64,000 bases of DNA from Gymnopilus junonius (Eukaryota; Basidiomycota; Agaricomycetes; Agaricales; Galerinaceae). The stretch lies in assembly GCA_015501075.1 (NCBI GenBank), contig JADNYJ010000067.1, forward strand, positions 1 to 64,000, read 5' to 3'. The position numbers and the translations under genes are program-made. Shown piece by piece: positions 24,761 through 37,152 of the stretch (positions within the stretch are counted from its first letter, which is position 1; every line of letters starts with the position of its first letter). The notes beneath the pieces were generated by a model. It did no database searches, had not been told where the DNA came from, and saw only the letters and a program-made list of their open reading frames with translations.

Positions 24761-26437
24761 TCACGATAGAGACTCGTCCAGCCTTGCAAGGTCTTCTTTA
24801 GCAGAAAGCAAAATCTCCTACATCAGAAAAAAGCAAGTCAGAACAAGTCATAGAGCGCACACAATCATCCTCACCGTTACAACCGCCTGTCGCGCCTCGT
24901 CCTTGATCTCCTTCCATCTCCCCTCATACGTCCGCAACAGTTCATCATACTCATCCCTCTGCCTTCGATCGCCCCTCATTGCTGTCCGAATCACAGCCCT
25001 TAATACACAGATCCCAGCCACCCATTCGACCTCGTCGCTCTCCCACACCGCATCCCTCGCCATCATCTCAGAGAATGCCCGCCCCATAGCATAGGCGTAG
25101 CCTGAATTATTAGCCTCGCCCACCCGACCCATACTGAGCATGCCCAGTTCCAGTGCAGCAGCGTGGATCCTGGCCCACTGAATGTGGTCTTTACGGCGTT
25201 GGCGGTCCATGGCGATGCGTTGCATTTCGTCCGTGAGGGAGAGTGTGGCAGCTGAGGGAACGGTGACGGCTGATGAGGGCTGCTGGGATGCAGATCTCTG
25301 TGAGACTGCGAGTAGTGAGGGGTTGGAGGGAGTCCGTGGAGGCGCAGACGGGGTCCATGTGGAGTATTTGCGTATCTGCATTTGCAGAGCGCGAGGACCT
25401 GCTAGTGGGCCTACCACACCTGCATGGACGATGGAGGAGGAGAAATAGGAAGAAGCATCGATGAACCTGCGCAAGTATGGATGGGGATCGCGCAAGAACG
25501 AGCTCTGACCACCAGTATCGGTGGATATCGCCTCAAACAGGGCGTCGACAATGGGGGTCAACGGTGTCGGGGAGGGATTGGCGACGACAAAGCTCTGGAC
25601 CATGGTGGCGACGGTGCTCGCGTCCAGGCCCTGCAGAAAACACTCGCGCAGGTCGGTCCTGTTGACGGCCAGCGCGGAGACACCGCCGAGCCCGGCGTGC
25701 GAGGAGTGGCCTGCATGGGTGTTGACGGAGAGGTGTCGCGGTGGGGGAGGGGGGACGGGCGGCGGGGGCGGCGGGGCCGGGGGGGTAGAGATGGCGCCGA
25801 TGGAGGTGGTGGGCTGGAGGCCGGCGTATTGGATGGGGGAGAGGAGGGTCTGAGCGGGGTTGACGGGGCTCGCGGTGGTGCTGGTTTCGGCATGGGAGTA
25901 GGGCACGACATTGGGTGATGTCACGGCCGAGTTCCACGCAAGGTCGCTGGCGAGTGCTGCAGCAGCTGGGGAGGGTGAGCGGTGGGTGGCTTAGATAAGA
26001 AAGAGAGCGCACCCTTCTCGGCAGCCTTCTTGGCAGACCGCGGACGGCCCTCGAGCTTGCGGCGGGTGCGACCGACAGTGTTCTTGAACCAGTTGTATAT
26101 TTGCTAGGATGAGGTCAGCGGATGTCGGGGCAGATTAATGACCAAACCTCTTTGAAGCGCGACTCTGGCTCCTCTATGCCCACAAACTCATCGGGCAGGC
26201 CAAAGCGGACAATGTAATCCTGGGCCCTTTCCAGCGCGAATTTCTTTGCATCCCCGCGTATGGAACCTTGGGATCGCCTCTCGAATTCCGGGAGACTGCT
26301 GCAGAATCCACGGAGTAAGTATTGTGCAGGCCACGAGGAGTTATCTACAGACGGACAAACCTTTTAAGAAATGCGAGCTGCTGGTCGGTGTAAGCTTTCG
26401 GCAGGCGGGGCTTGTGTACCCTGGGATCGCTCGACAT
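24761..26437 (-). CDS. Conserved basidiomycete protein with YNWFKN-type basic region and proline-rich segment
   Basis: Five or so exons by my model. About 26437-26361 gives MSSDPRVHKPRLPKAYTDQQ. About 26302-26150 gives FERRSQGSIRGDAKKFALER and FGLPDEFVGIEEPESRFKE. About 26104-26012 gives QIYNWFKNTVGRTRRKLEG. A long exon, about 25970-24875, carries PPAPPPPPPVPPPPP near 25780-25740 and a helical C-terminal part. A last exon, about 24818-24761, ends LARLDESLS. The WFKN plus Arg/Lys-rich stretch recalls a homeodomain-like recognition helix and suggests nucleic-acid binding, but I cannot name the family. All junctions keep phase. Its strong GC content gives long spurious antisense frames. Confidence 0.65.
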
Positions 26438-26610
26438 CTCACAGACCAGCCCACCGATGGGATTTGCAATGAGCCCATGAATCCTCCCTTATTCGCCGGA
26501 ACTTGCCGGGTTGCATGACATCCACCCCCACAGAAATCCTGAAATTCCAATTCAAATCCAAATACTCTACTATGGTATCATAAGCTAACGAAATAGATAT
26601 CTATCACTAA

Positions 26611-27883
26611 TTAGTTGCTGGGTTTCCGGCTCACGACCAGGTACATCGGTGTAAAGAGCTGTAAAACAAGTGTCGTCAATACCCACTCCCAACAGACCTC
26701 CCATGGACTTACTTTTTGTTGTCCAGCGCTGACAAGGGCATCAGCGGCGACCTTCAGCGACTCGCCAACCTCATAGTCCCCTTAGGCACCATTCCAATCA
26801 ACTCCAAGAACCGGATAGCATTATGGCTAACGAGCTTTCCACTCCAGCTCATCCTCCAGACGGTAAAGTAATCCCACAGCGTCTGCGCCTTGAGAATGTC
26901 TCCCTCGAGAGGGTAATACCAGGGAACCGGGTCAGGACGCGCAGCGAGATCCTCCTCGTGCTCAATCTCAAATCCAACCGTCTTGAGCGCCTGACGCGCG
27001 AGACGAAGGGGACGCATCTCGGGGATACCATTCCCGAGCTCAATCTGGTGTGCGACTGCTTTGTGTTCTGGGATAGAAGGGTCCCAGGTGTCTGTCATGC
27101 ACCATTCATAAACGCCAAACTGTCGGAAGATTTAGCATGAGGCAAACTATTTAAATAAATTTTGATGTATACTTACGACGCCTCCAGGCTTCAAGACCTT
27201 AAAGATCTCGCCATAGACCCCTTCCCAGGACGGAGCGTGTACAGTGGCCTCGATGGCATACACTAAAGATAGTATAACATCAGCATCAGGAGCAGAAAGT
27301 AATCACAGGAAAGACATACCAGCATCGAAATACCCTTCCCCAAACTGCTCAGCGAGCTTCATGAAGTCCCCCTTCACAAACGTCACCTGTCCCTCCAATC
27401 CTGCCTTCTTCGTGTACTTCCTCGCGCGCTGGATTTGGAAATCGTTGTTGTTCAACCCAATGATTTGTGCGTCTGTGAATTGGGCGATTTCCCGTGCGGG
27501 GCCGCCAACACCACACCCGACGTCGAGCACGCGCATGCCGGGACGCAAGCTCATCTGCGCGGCGAGGTAGTGTTCATGTCGGGCTAAGGAGGCGAGGAAG
27601 GCTTCGCCCTTGTAGAACCGCGAGAAGTGGAAGGACTGCGACCAGCCGTATTCATATAGTTCGGTAGCACCGTCGTAGTAGCCTGAATGAATACGTGTGA
27701 GCACTAGGAGTTCAAAGGAAAGTGGGGAGACAACACACCGTTCACGACCTCGGTGTAGCTCTCCAGACGCTTGTCATTATCAGATTCGCCTTCCGTCGTA
27801 GGGTCCTTCTTCCAAAACTTGGTATAGTTCTCGACACGGTTCTCAACTCGCCCGTCATTGTACACCACACCGGTTGAAGACAT
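26611..27883 (-). CDS. ERG6: Sterol 24-C-methyltransferase
   Basis: Transfers a methyl group from S-adenosylmethionine to C-24 of zymosterol-type sterols in ergosterol synthesis, at lipid droplets/ER. Exon 1 starts [20 protein letters not shown] at 27883. Exon 2 carries [20 protein letters not shown] (the sterol-binding YEYGWGxSFHF region) and SAM motif [15 protein letters not shown] near 27530-27490. Later exons carry [16 protein letters not shown], the GGVFGVYEW segment and YYPLEGD. The last exon ends [15 protein letters not shown] at 26611, the characteristic C-terminus. Length, about 340 aa, is near the family norm. Intact. Confidence 0.93.
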
Positions 27884-29156
27884 GTTCTAGGAATGAAAAG
27901 GTGGAAGGTATGTGGAAAAATAAAGGAAGGACTGGGAGTGGATAGGGAGGGAATGGGAGAGAATGCACGGCGAGTGAGACGACCTTTTTATGCGAATGCA
28001 CTTTCAGAAAATCAGGTCATTCAAATGTCGTGCACTCTTTTCATTTTATTTTTTCACGGTCGCACGATGTCGGTGGTCGCCACGTGATCGCATCGATAGC
28101 CCCTATCAATATCGAGAAACGCGCCCTCGACGCGTTTTGTTTGCCTAGAAGGCGACACCCAGTAGCTTAAATATCTAAGGTATGCAAGAAATTTTACTAC
28201 GTTAAATTAGAAACCCGAGTCCTTAGAAGCTGCACAAAAATTAGCCTTTAAACGAGGGCCCGGGTTTATAAGTAATCTAGTACTACCGAAAGAAAAGCCG
28301 CAGACTGGAAGAACCCATTGATAACTCAGAAAACGAAGCGCAATCGTTGACCTAAGATTTTTTCGGGATTACAGGATGATAGATAGATCGCCAACCCATT
28401 GAACCCAACTTATCGCCTTCAGGGTACATTGCATATGCACGACGAATCACGATTACACAATGAAATTTTAGCATCCTTGCAGATCCCTTTTGGCTTTATC
28501 CAATATCCCTCAATATGGCGAAATCTTGCAGATCACAATGTGCAGCGTTCCGGACACGGAAGTGGAGCAGATCGTACGCGTGCGTGAGAAATTTCAAGTC
28601 AATTGCCTCCGCGCGCGTCAACATTACCTTCCTCTGAACGATTTCGCCTGGCAGATCTCAAGCTTTCTTAGACCGCCGGCACAGAACCCGTATTTAACGA
28701 CAGACGATGACGACACTCGACATGTCTGGAAAAATTCTTCCTAGAGGCTTTCATACATCAAGCCCGCGCCAACTCCATCTCTCGCTAGTGGATTTCCTTG
28801 TCCCTGATCCGATTAGCATCGACTGCGTGATATGTAGTTAACAGCATGTCGAGCCTTTTCTTGTTATAAAGGCAGTGAAGCACGCCCACGGCTAGCTTTC
28901 CGCCATCAATTGAACGTCTGTACCAACACCACCTCTGGCACGGCCATCCCCACTCTAGTGGCTGAAGAAGAATGATGATCACGAGGACTATTAATTGCCT
29001 GCTATTTCCGTGGAAGAAGCTAGACACTGGACACCTCCTGGTACGTGAAAAATGAATATTCGCGCTCTTCGGCCGAGGTGGGGCGGTATAAGAATCTTGA
29101 ACCCTCTTGAGAGGGGTGTTTTTGGGAACAATCATTCTTTTTTGCTCTCGTCAGTC
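27884..29156. other. Divergent intergenic region
   Basis: It lies between ERG6 (leftward) and the first MFS gene of the tandem pair (rightward). Around 28080-28140 are cacgtgatcg and cgacgcgtttt motifs similar to those near 16980-17050. The part from about 28800 onward resembles the sequence upstream of the second MFS copy (cgcccacggc near 28884 and 32074), so the promoter was duplicated with the gene. No coding region is recognised. Confidence 0.45.
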
Positions 29157-31531
29157 ATGTCTTCCGACCCTGCGCTGACGAAGGACTACGATGAAAAGGT
29201 CGACCAGGACCAGGCATCCGACGTTGAAGAATCATCTTCATCGCAGAGGCACCTCTCGGAGTCGTTCGCCAACACTCAAGAGGAAAAGGATTTGGTCCGC
29301 AAACTCGACAGACGCATACTGCCTATCACATGTTTGCTCTATCTCTTTGCTTGTTCGTCCTTCTGGGTCTTCTACTCGAGGTTTCATTGTGGAATGACAT
29401 CATTATTTTGTGCACTCTCAGCACTCGACAGGTCGAACTTGGGCAATGCGCGACTGCAGGGTCTGCCTGAAGATACCCTCGGAGGCGACCCAACGGGTGT
29501 CCTTTTTGACTGGGTCACATCAGCTTTCTTCTTCTCCTACGTAAGTTGAATATGGTAAATTTTATTTGATTGATTGATCAAATTCTACGCATTTTCGATT
29601 TTTAGGTACTTTGTCAGATCCCAGCTACGCTGTACTCAAAGCTGTTTCCTCCACGGGTTTATGTCTCTCTTGCTGCGGTAGGATGGGGCACCACTTCCAC
29701 TCTTATGGTAAAATAAATTCCATGCCGACTCCACTCCTTGGGAAGTGGTTTTGATGCAATTATTTTTATATGCAGGCGACAGGGTTTAACTTTGGTAGTC
29801 TCATGGCAGCTAGGGTGATCCTTGGTGTGTTCGAAGCAGGTTTCGCCCCTGTCATCGTGGTCTACATGTGTGCGCAATATTTTTGGTTCTGGATTCTTTA
29901 CTTTTATTCAACGCGCTTCAATGATAGCATTCTTTTATACGAAGCAAGAGTTGGGCCTCCGAGTAAGCTTTTAGATATCCTTATTTTCTTCGAGGGCGCT
30001 TCTTGATAATGTTTATCCAGTTGGCACTATGGTTCGGCGTTGCAACGGCCGCTGGTGCATTTGGAGGTCTCATCGCGTTCGGCGTTCAGCACATCCACGC
30101 TTCGGTGCATAATTGGAGATTGCTTTTCATTATTGAAGTCCTCACATTCGCTTTTTACTACAAACTTAACATGCATACTCATGTATATTCCTACTTATCA
30201 GGGTGTACCCCCGGTTCTTCTTGGAATCTTGACTTACTTCATCCTACCTAATCGACCTGAATCCACAACTTATCTCACCGAGCGAGAACGACAGATCGCG
30301 GTGGAGAGGATGAATAGAGATATGACTGGTGACATGGGAGCGGTCGTCAATAACGGTGAGCATTTAATATCTCACATGGTCTATCCTTGTCAGTATCTTA
30401 TTGAAATATTTGTGTACATCAAGCACACGTCCGGGCGGCATTTCGTGATTGGAGGGTAGGCCACCTTTTGCGTCTCATGACCTGGGGTGATGTCATTTAA
30501 TATCCCCTTCATGTACAGGTATATGTTGCAGGCGTCATTTACTTTGGGTTGAACTGCGCTCTGGCTGCTATTGGTGCTTTCTTGCCTACGATTATTGCCA
30601 GCTTTGGATTCAGTATGTGCACCTTCTTGTTCTTGCTTCAGATTTTGAGTATTTTGTGTCCTCAGCCAATGCTATCGCGCAATTATTGACCGTCCCGCCT
30701 TACGCGGTGGCTGCAGTCGTCATGATTTCGTTTTCATTCGCATCGGATAGACTTCAAGGTAGAGGTGTATTGATGGGCGTCGCGAGCTTAATCGGGGCTA
30801 TTGGCTATTTGTAAGAGTCCATTTTCAACTCATGCAAGACCGAGGTGCTGAGGCCTTTGCAAGGTTACTTCTAGTGGTACCCAACAATAATCACGTCCGG
30901 TATTTTGCGACTTTTTGCATTACAGCTGGGACGTACACTACGATTGGGCTTATTATAGCATGGTGTAAGTTGTTCATCAATCTAATCAATGACTATGAGC
31001 CGCCTCCTCAACGAAATGGGTTAAACTCGCAGTTGGACACAACCTAGGATCTGAAACAAAGAAGGCTACAGGAATTCCCATATTCATGGCCATCGGTCAG
31101 TGCGGTAGCATCCTGGGATCGCATCTGTTCCCCAAGACAGAAGCTCCACGATATATGTGCGCTCCCTCCATTTTACGTGCTGGTCTGTGATCTCTCACGT
31201 CGCGCCTGTTTTTCAGAAAAGGGTTTGGAGTATCTGCGGCTCTGATGTTCTTAGCCGCTCTGTGTTCTGTCGTTTTATCGGTACGTTTCCTTGCTTTGAA
31301 TTCTTACATTTTGAAGACTGGGTAATTGACGTTTCGCCTGTTGATTTTAGATTTCCTACCGATGGGATAACGCGCGTCGAGATCGGCTCTATGGTAAACC
31401 CAAACCTGGCATCAAGGTGGACACACGGGATCTGGCCGATCAGGTAAGTAATCTCAGTTCTCCTTTAGATTCAGATCCTCACTGTTACTGGCTTACCTTT
31501 GAAGACGCCTGAATTCCGATACATGCCCTAA
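29157..31531 (+). CDS. MFS transporter, Dal5/Tna1 type (tandem copy 1)
   Basis: Membrane permease of the anion:cation symporter family (allantoate, nicotinate and similar small acids). It starts MSSDPALTKDYDEKVDQDQ. The conserved LDRSNLGNARLQGLPED of the first transmembrane region follows a spliced N-terminal exon. Further exons give LCQIPATLYSKLFPPRVY, FGSLMAARVILGVFEAGFAP, FFYTKQELGLR, FGGLIAFGVQHI, GVPPVLLGILTYFILPNRPE, LAAIGAFLPTIIASFGF and SFSFASDRLQGRGV. It ends TPEFRYMP at 31531. About 14 small exons, and all junctions I checked keep frame, so this copy looks functional. Substrate unknown. Confidence 0.85.
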
Positions 31532-32348
31532 ATCTCGATCATGATGTGTATTACTAGATTTTTAACGTTGACGCCTTCTGTGATGAGACTATGAGTGCAA
31601 ATATCATGACAAGTACAATTTGAAGCCACGAAAAGACCACCAGACGTATCTCTATCACAACACCAAAAAAAAACTGTATGGACGTGTCGTTAACGCTTCT
31701 GATGTATTATTTACAGCAGCAGATGTTGGAGCTGGTTGAAATGTTATGAAAAAGCCGGAACTTCTGGGGATGAGTGCACACTGGCAGCTGCGAAGGCCAA
31801 AGCCTATTTATAGCGTGAGAATAGTTATTTTCGCCTCCGCAGTGCTCCGTACCTCGTTTGCAAATGTAAGCTCGAACACTTCGACCCTCTTCGGCGAGAA
31901 GATATCAGAGCTGGCTATGAGTAAACTCGTCTTCCCAAGATCGCTTAATCGCCTTCCGTTCTCTTGTGGCTGACTGTCAGTTCTCTTGAAATAGCTTTGG
32001 CGGTGGACTCCTTCCTTCTGATCCCAGTACCATGTCAGGCTTACTTCGTTATTTATTCCTGAAAGCAACGCTTGGTGGTCGCCCACGGCCAGCTTCTTCT
32101 GTCAAAAATAACACCACACCACCACTGGCATGGGGGAGTCGATGATGCTCGATGATCACGAGTGCTATTCCATCATGGCGTATTATTTTAGTCGAAGGAA
32201 GTGGTCTTATTCTATAGTTATTCACCTCCATTTCGGTCAAGCTAAATGACGATCTATAAGAGCCTCTTTGTCGGTTGTATTTGGTCTCTGGGAACACCCC
32301 TCTTTGTTTCCTCCATCCCCTCTCAGCTCTTTCTGTACATCCCTGGCC

Positions 32349-34722
32349 ATGTCTTCCGACCCTACACTGTTGAAAGGGTACGACGAAAAAATTGAGCAGG
32401 CGTCCGACGTGGAAGAATCGTCCCAAAGTCAGCTTCCAGAATCATTCGCGGGTACTGAAGAAGAGAAGAACCTGGTTCGCAAACTTGACCTACGCATATT
32501 TCCTATTACATGCCTGCTCTACCTCTTTGCTTGTTAGTCCTTTCTGCTCCTGGATTCTACTTCATATTGCTTGAGAAATAGTAAACTTTGGCCCTTATAG
32601 CCCTCGACAGGTCAAACTTAGGCAATGCACGCCTGCAAGGTCTCCCGGAAGATGCTCTTGGGGGTGACCCAACTGGTGTACGTTTCGATTGGGTCACTTC
32701 TGCATTCTTTTTCTCCTACGTGAGTTTGGCGCACTTAACCCGCCTTTCAGTTGCTGGGAATCTGATTGAACCTTTTGGTTGGTTTCGACTTAAAGATAAC
32801 GTGCCAACTCCCAGGCACGTTAATGTTCAAACTGTTGCCTCCTCGAATACATATCGCTATTGCTGCCATAGGTTGGGGTATATCATCTACACTTATGGTA
32901 TGCGATCTAACCTTATGCCATACAATTTTTGCTGATTGACTTCAACTGACTGCAAATCAAGGCGACGGGATTTAATTTTGCTAGTTTAATGACCGCAAGG
33001 GTTGCGATCGGCGTATTTGAAGCACTTCTCGGACCGGTTATGACTCTCTACATGTGTACCGCAGCTATTATTGGCTCAGCCTATTTACTGGTACTAACTG
33101 ATTGCACTGCATTTTCTAGCTCTCTTTTACACTAGACAGGAGTTGGGCCTTCGAGTAAGCCGATTACGCTATCAGACTACTGGAGACGTTCATTTTATTC
33201 TTTTCAAGTTGGCGTCCTGGTTTTCATTCGCGACAGTTGCTGGCGCTTTTGGTGGTCTGATTGCATTCGGTGTTCAGCACATCCAGTCGTCTGTTCACAA
33301 TTGGAGACTACTTTTCATCATCGAGGTTTAATAGGGGCCTTTTCTAAATATTGAACATTACTGATCAATTTTCTTCCTCAGGGAGTTCCGCCAGTCATCC
33401 TTGGAGTTATAACTTATTACTTCCTGCCTGATCGACCTGAATCTACTCCCTTCCTCAATGAACGTGAACAGCGAATTGCGATGGAGAGGATGAACAGAAC
33501 TATGACCGCTGATGTGGGGGTAGTCATCCAGAAAGGCAAATGTACTCTTATTTCATGCTTACATCGTGTCTTATTGTAATTCATAAAGCCCATATACGAG
33601 CAGCATTTCTTGACTGGAGAGTAGGCCATTGCGTCTCTAGTGTTGTGATAGCATCATTAACATCTATGTACATAGGTATACATCGCTGGTGTGATATACT
33701 TTGGTTTGAACACGGCTCTTGCTGCTATTGGAGCGTTCTTGCCCACGATTATCGCTAGCTTTGGATTTAGTATGTCTGAGTTATTGCATATGATTATTCG
33801 TGCAAAATGCTGAAATAACAATATTCCACAGCCAATGCTATTGCACAATTACTGACTGTTCCTCCATATGCTGTGGCTTGATCGTCATGATCTCTTTCTC
33901 GTTTGCATCGGATAGACTTCAAAGTAGAGGTATCTTCATGGGTATTTCGAGTTCAATCGGAGGCATTGGCTACTTGTAAGAGCTTCTTCTTCAAAGCCAA
34001 TCATAAAACTAAATGCCTGTTCAGGTTGCTCGTGGTGGTCCCTACTAATATTCACGTCCGATATTTCGCCACTTTCTGCATTACCACTGGTACATACACT
34101 ACAATAGGGCTCACCATCGCTTGGTGTAAGTCGAATAATCATTCTATCAATGGCTGTGCGTTAGAAACATTCAACCGATAGTCGGGCATAACCTCGGATC
34201 TGAAACCAAAAAGGCCACAGGCCTTCCCATATTCATGGCTATCGGTCAGGGTGGAAGTATTCTCGGGTCCCATCTGTTCCCCAAAACGGAAGCCCCGCGA
34301 TATATGTATGATTCTTTTATATACCTGGCCGTTTTTTACTTCTGATATGTTGCATATCTTACAGTAAAGGTTTCTCGGGTTCGTAGACCGTTTAGACATC
34401 AATTTTTTTGGGATGCGGCTCATTCAATGTCGCAGTTTCTGCTGGACTGATGTTCCTAGCTGCTTTGTGTTCTGTAATTCTTTCAGTACGTTTCTGATGT
34501 GGCGTTAAATTTGTAAACAACGGCTGAGGATGGCATTGAACTTAGATCTCTTACCGCTGGGATAACGCTCGTCGGGACAGACTTTATGGTAAACCCAAAC
34601 CTGGCACCAAGATTGACACGCGCGAATTGGCTGACTACGTATGTGAACTCGTCTGCCTTGGTGCCTGTAAACTCACAAACACTTGAATATGATAGGCGCC
34701 TGAATACCGATACGTGCCTTGA
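32349..34722 (+). CDS. MFS transporter, Dal5/Tna1 type (tandem copy 2), one apparent frameshift
   Basis: Paralogue of the gene at 29157, starting MSSDPTLLKGYDEKIEQ and ending APEYRYVP at 34722. The exons follow copy 1: LDRSNLGNARLQGLPEDALG, CQLPGTLMFKLLPPR, FASLMTARVAIGVFEALLGP, LFYTRQELGLR, FGGLIAFGVQHIQ, AHIRAAFLDWR and so on. Near 33878 the frame is lost in gtggcttgatcg. Family frame would read V-A-L-I-V-M, which needs one more T (GCT TTG ATC); as given it meets TGA at 33879-33881. One intron, starting at about 33536, seems to use a GC donor (AAAG|gcaaat). If the lost base is real, the last third is missing and the gene is dead. Confidence 0.75.
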
Positions 34723-35571
34723 GCAACATCACGCATGCCAGAAACATAATAACGGATGTTTATGAGTGTACCTTGTCTGCGGTGAAAGTGATGTCACTGG
34801 TGACCCATCAGGAAAGAATAAATGAAATTATGTACAACCCAAAATACTGCTGTTGCTGTTCATCCCAACGGCAGGCTGCAGCCATATGTGTGTAAGTATC
34901 AGGGGTGGTTTATCATAACAATACACTTGGAGGTCCTGGATCGAGAGAGCATTGGCAGAAAACGTGGCCTTCGCTAACTGCTAGGAGGGCAAGGCAAATA
35001 GGCATTTGAAATTGAAATATTGAAGAATCATGTATTCGGCGGAGGGAAAAGAAAGGGACCTGTATCCGGTTATCGAATTACCGGCCTACAGCCGGTACAT
35101 GAGCCAACTGCCAACGCCAATTCAACTCCGACACCCCGACCGTTTTGATCGTCATCGGTGAATGTTGGTCGCGAGAGCAAGCTTTCCTACGCGGTGTCAA
35201 ATTACCTCTCGAAGCGTGCGTCTAAAGCGGACTGATAACTCCAAGAAGTATCAATAGCACGTTTTGTAAGTCATTTATTTATGTACGTTATGGTATCACT
35301 GTGGTGGACTATTAGCCTCGAGGCCCATATATAGAGAGCGACCGCTATTAAATATCACTCCACAATCGGAGATTTTAGAAACCAAGCTGCCGAAATTTTC
35401 AGAACGTGAAAAGGAAGGGCAAAATCTTCAGAACTTCGACAAGGACGGATCCGAAGCAAGATTGTGACTTCAGAGAGACTTCAAAAGGGGAAAGCATACC
35501 AAAGGTATATAAACCTCTTGCAATGTTAGGGAATCGTACACCATCCTCCAACGTTAACGTCCTCAACAGCC
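34723..35571. other. Intergenic / terpene synthase promoter region
   Basis: No gene is recognised. A TATA-like tatataga occurs near 35328 and ggtatataaacc near 35503, about 70 bp before the terpene synthase start. Confidence 0.4.
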
Positions 35572-36760
35572 ATGGTTGTAAAGACATCTTCATCGGAAAA
35601 CTTTCAAGCTTCTGTCACTTCTCAGGCTTACTTGCCACCCCCGGCGCTCAATAATCAGGGTCCTCCCACCTTCGTCAAAGACATATTCACCAACTTTGTA
35701 GGAAGACTGGGATATACCCCCCCAGCCTCTATGACAGAGCCCAGGACCACTTACCCACTCCTGTGCTCTGAATTTGTGGATTACGACGATGGAGGGGAAT
35801 GGTTTAAAAAAATATCCATCGAATCTGCTACCATGGCAGAGGTATGTGCTCTTCCTCAACGAATTGGGATCTTTTGAAGACATAATTTTGACAGCTTTCT
35901 TATCCTGGCCACGCGGCAGAAATACAGCTTCAAATTGCAAGATACACCTGGTATTACCATTCTCCTTGACTTACAGGCTGCATGAATTTACAAGAGCATT
36001 TCAGGTTTTTGATCTGTGTCGACGACCTAGGCCAGAAGTTTCCTTCAGCCTTGGAAGGCTTCCAGCAGCGCGTTCTCGAGAACAAAAGTCCTGCTGGAGA
36101 ATTCTTGCAGGCTTTTCGAGAGCATCTCACCGATATGTACAAATACTGGGATAAAATTCCGGCCAACTTGATCAACCTATCAGCCATAGACTTCATAAAT
36201 GGATGCCTATTAGAAGAAATGCCCGTAATCCGTGACATGAAAGTCTCTCCGGATGCTCGATCTTGGCCGTTCTATCTGCGAAACAAGACGGGTACTGCGG
36301 TGGCCTACGCGTTCATGCTGTTCCCGAAAGACCTGCATCCCGACATGTCTGAGTATATTCAAGTCATCGACGACATGAACTTATATATCTGTTTGGCCAA
36401 TGATGTTTTGTCGTACGTTGAACATCCGCCTTTCTCTTGGGTTCGTCTAACAGTCATTTATCAGATTCTATAAAGAATATCTCGCCGGAGAAACAAACAA
36501 CTACATCTCCATTAGGGCAAAGAATACACAGAAGTCACTGGAAGATGCTCTTCAAGATACAGTCAACGATACATTAGCCGCACACGATAGAATTACGAAA
36601 GTTTTGGAACATACAAGTGCATATGTCCCATGGAAAAACTTCGTCACTGGATATTTGTATGTCTCTCCTTTATATTTTCTCACTACGTTCTTACCCTCAT
36701 CGCCACAGGGCCTTCCATTTCGGATTAAAGCGCTATCGCTTGAGTGAGCTCGGATTTTAA
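35572..36760 (+). CDS. Sesquiterpene synthase, trichodiene-synthase (TRI5) type
   Basis: Class I terpene cyclase expected to convert farnesyl diphosphate into a sesquiterpene. Five exons: 35572-35840 (MVVKTSSSENFQ...), about 35894-35959 (LSYPGHAAEIQLQIARYTW), 36014-36412, 36467-36658 and 36710-36760. The metal-binding aspartate motif is FLICVDDLGQ near 36014-36045, and the NSE motif NDVLSFYKE spans the fourth junction. The KTGTAVAYAFMLFPK segment and C-terminal KRYRLSE match TRI5-type enzymes. Length by this model is about 325 aa, slightly short of typical trichodiene synthases (about 370-380). Frame is intact. Neighbours are an MFS pair upstream and Mad3 downstream; no P450 or prenyl synthase adjoins, so a cluster is not evident. 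Confidence 0.85.
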
Positions 36761-37152
36761 TAGACACCGAGATCACATCCGCCATAAATTTGTACAACAC
36801 TGAACCCTAGATCCAAATAGATGTTCTTGATCACACAACTTGAAGAGCCCCTCAATTCACCTTGGCAAACAATATACTACTATGATCAACGAAATTTCTT
36901 TTTATTTTAAAGACAGAAAGATTAAAATTCTAAGATTCCATGTTTATATCACCCGTTCAAACCTATCATTCACCAAAGATTTGGTCAAACCGATTTTAGA
37001 CGCCCCGCCGCATAAATGATATCCACGTGACTTGCGCGTTTGAGAACACGACAACGTGACTGGATAATACCTTGGTTCGATCTCGATGTTTTCTGTTCTC
37101 GACCTCCTTCATTGCCAGTGACAACTTTTATTCGATTGGACGAACGTATCAA

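Larger units (their letters stand above)
28790..34722 (+). repeat. Tandem duplication of an MFS gene with its promoter
   Basis: Unit 1 (about 28790-31531) and unit 2 (about 31970-34722) share gene structure exon by exon, the start MSSDP, and flanking promoter sequence. Nucleotide divergence is visible in exons and strong in introns, so the duplication is not recent. Confidence 0.85.

Noticed and set aside
25182..25918. Long plus-strand open frames (up to about 164 codons)
   Set aside because: They are antisense to the proline-rich exon of the minus-strand gene. Their Gly/Arg-rich translation is what GC-rich polyproline codons give on the other strand.
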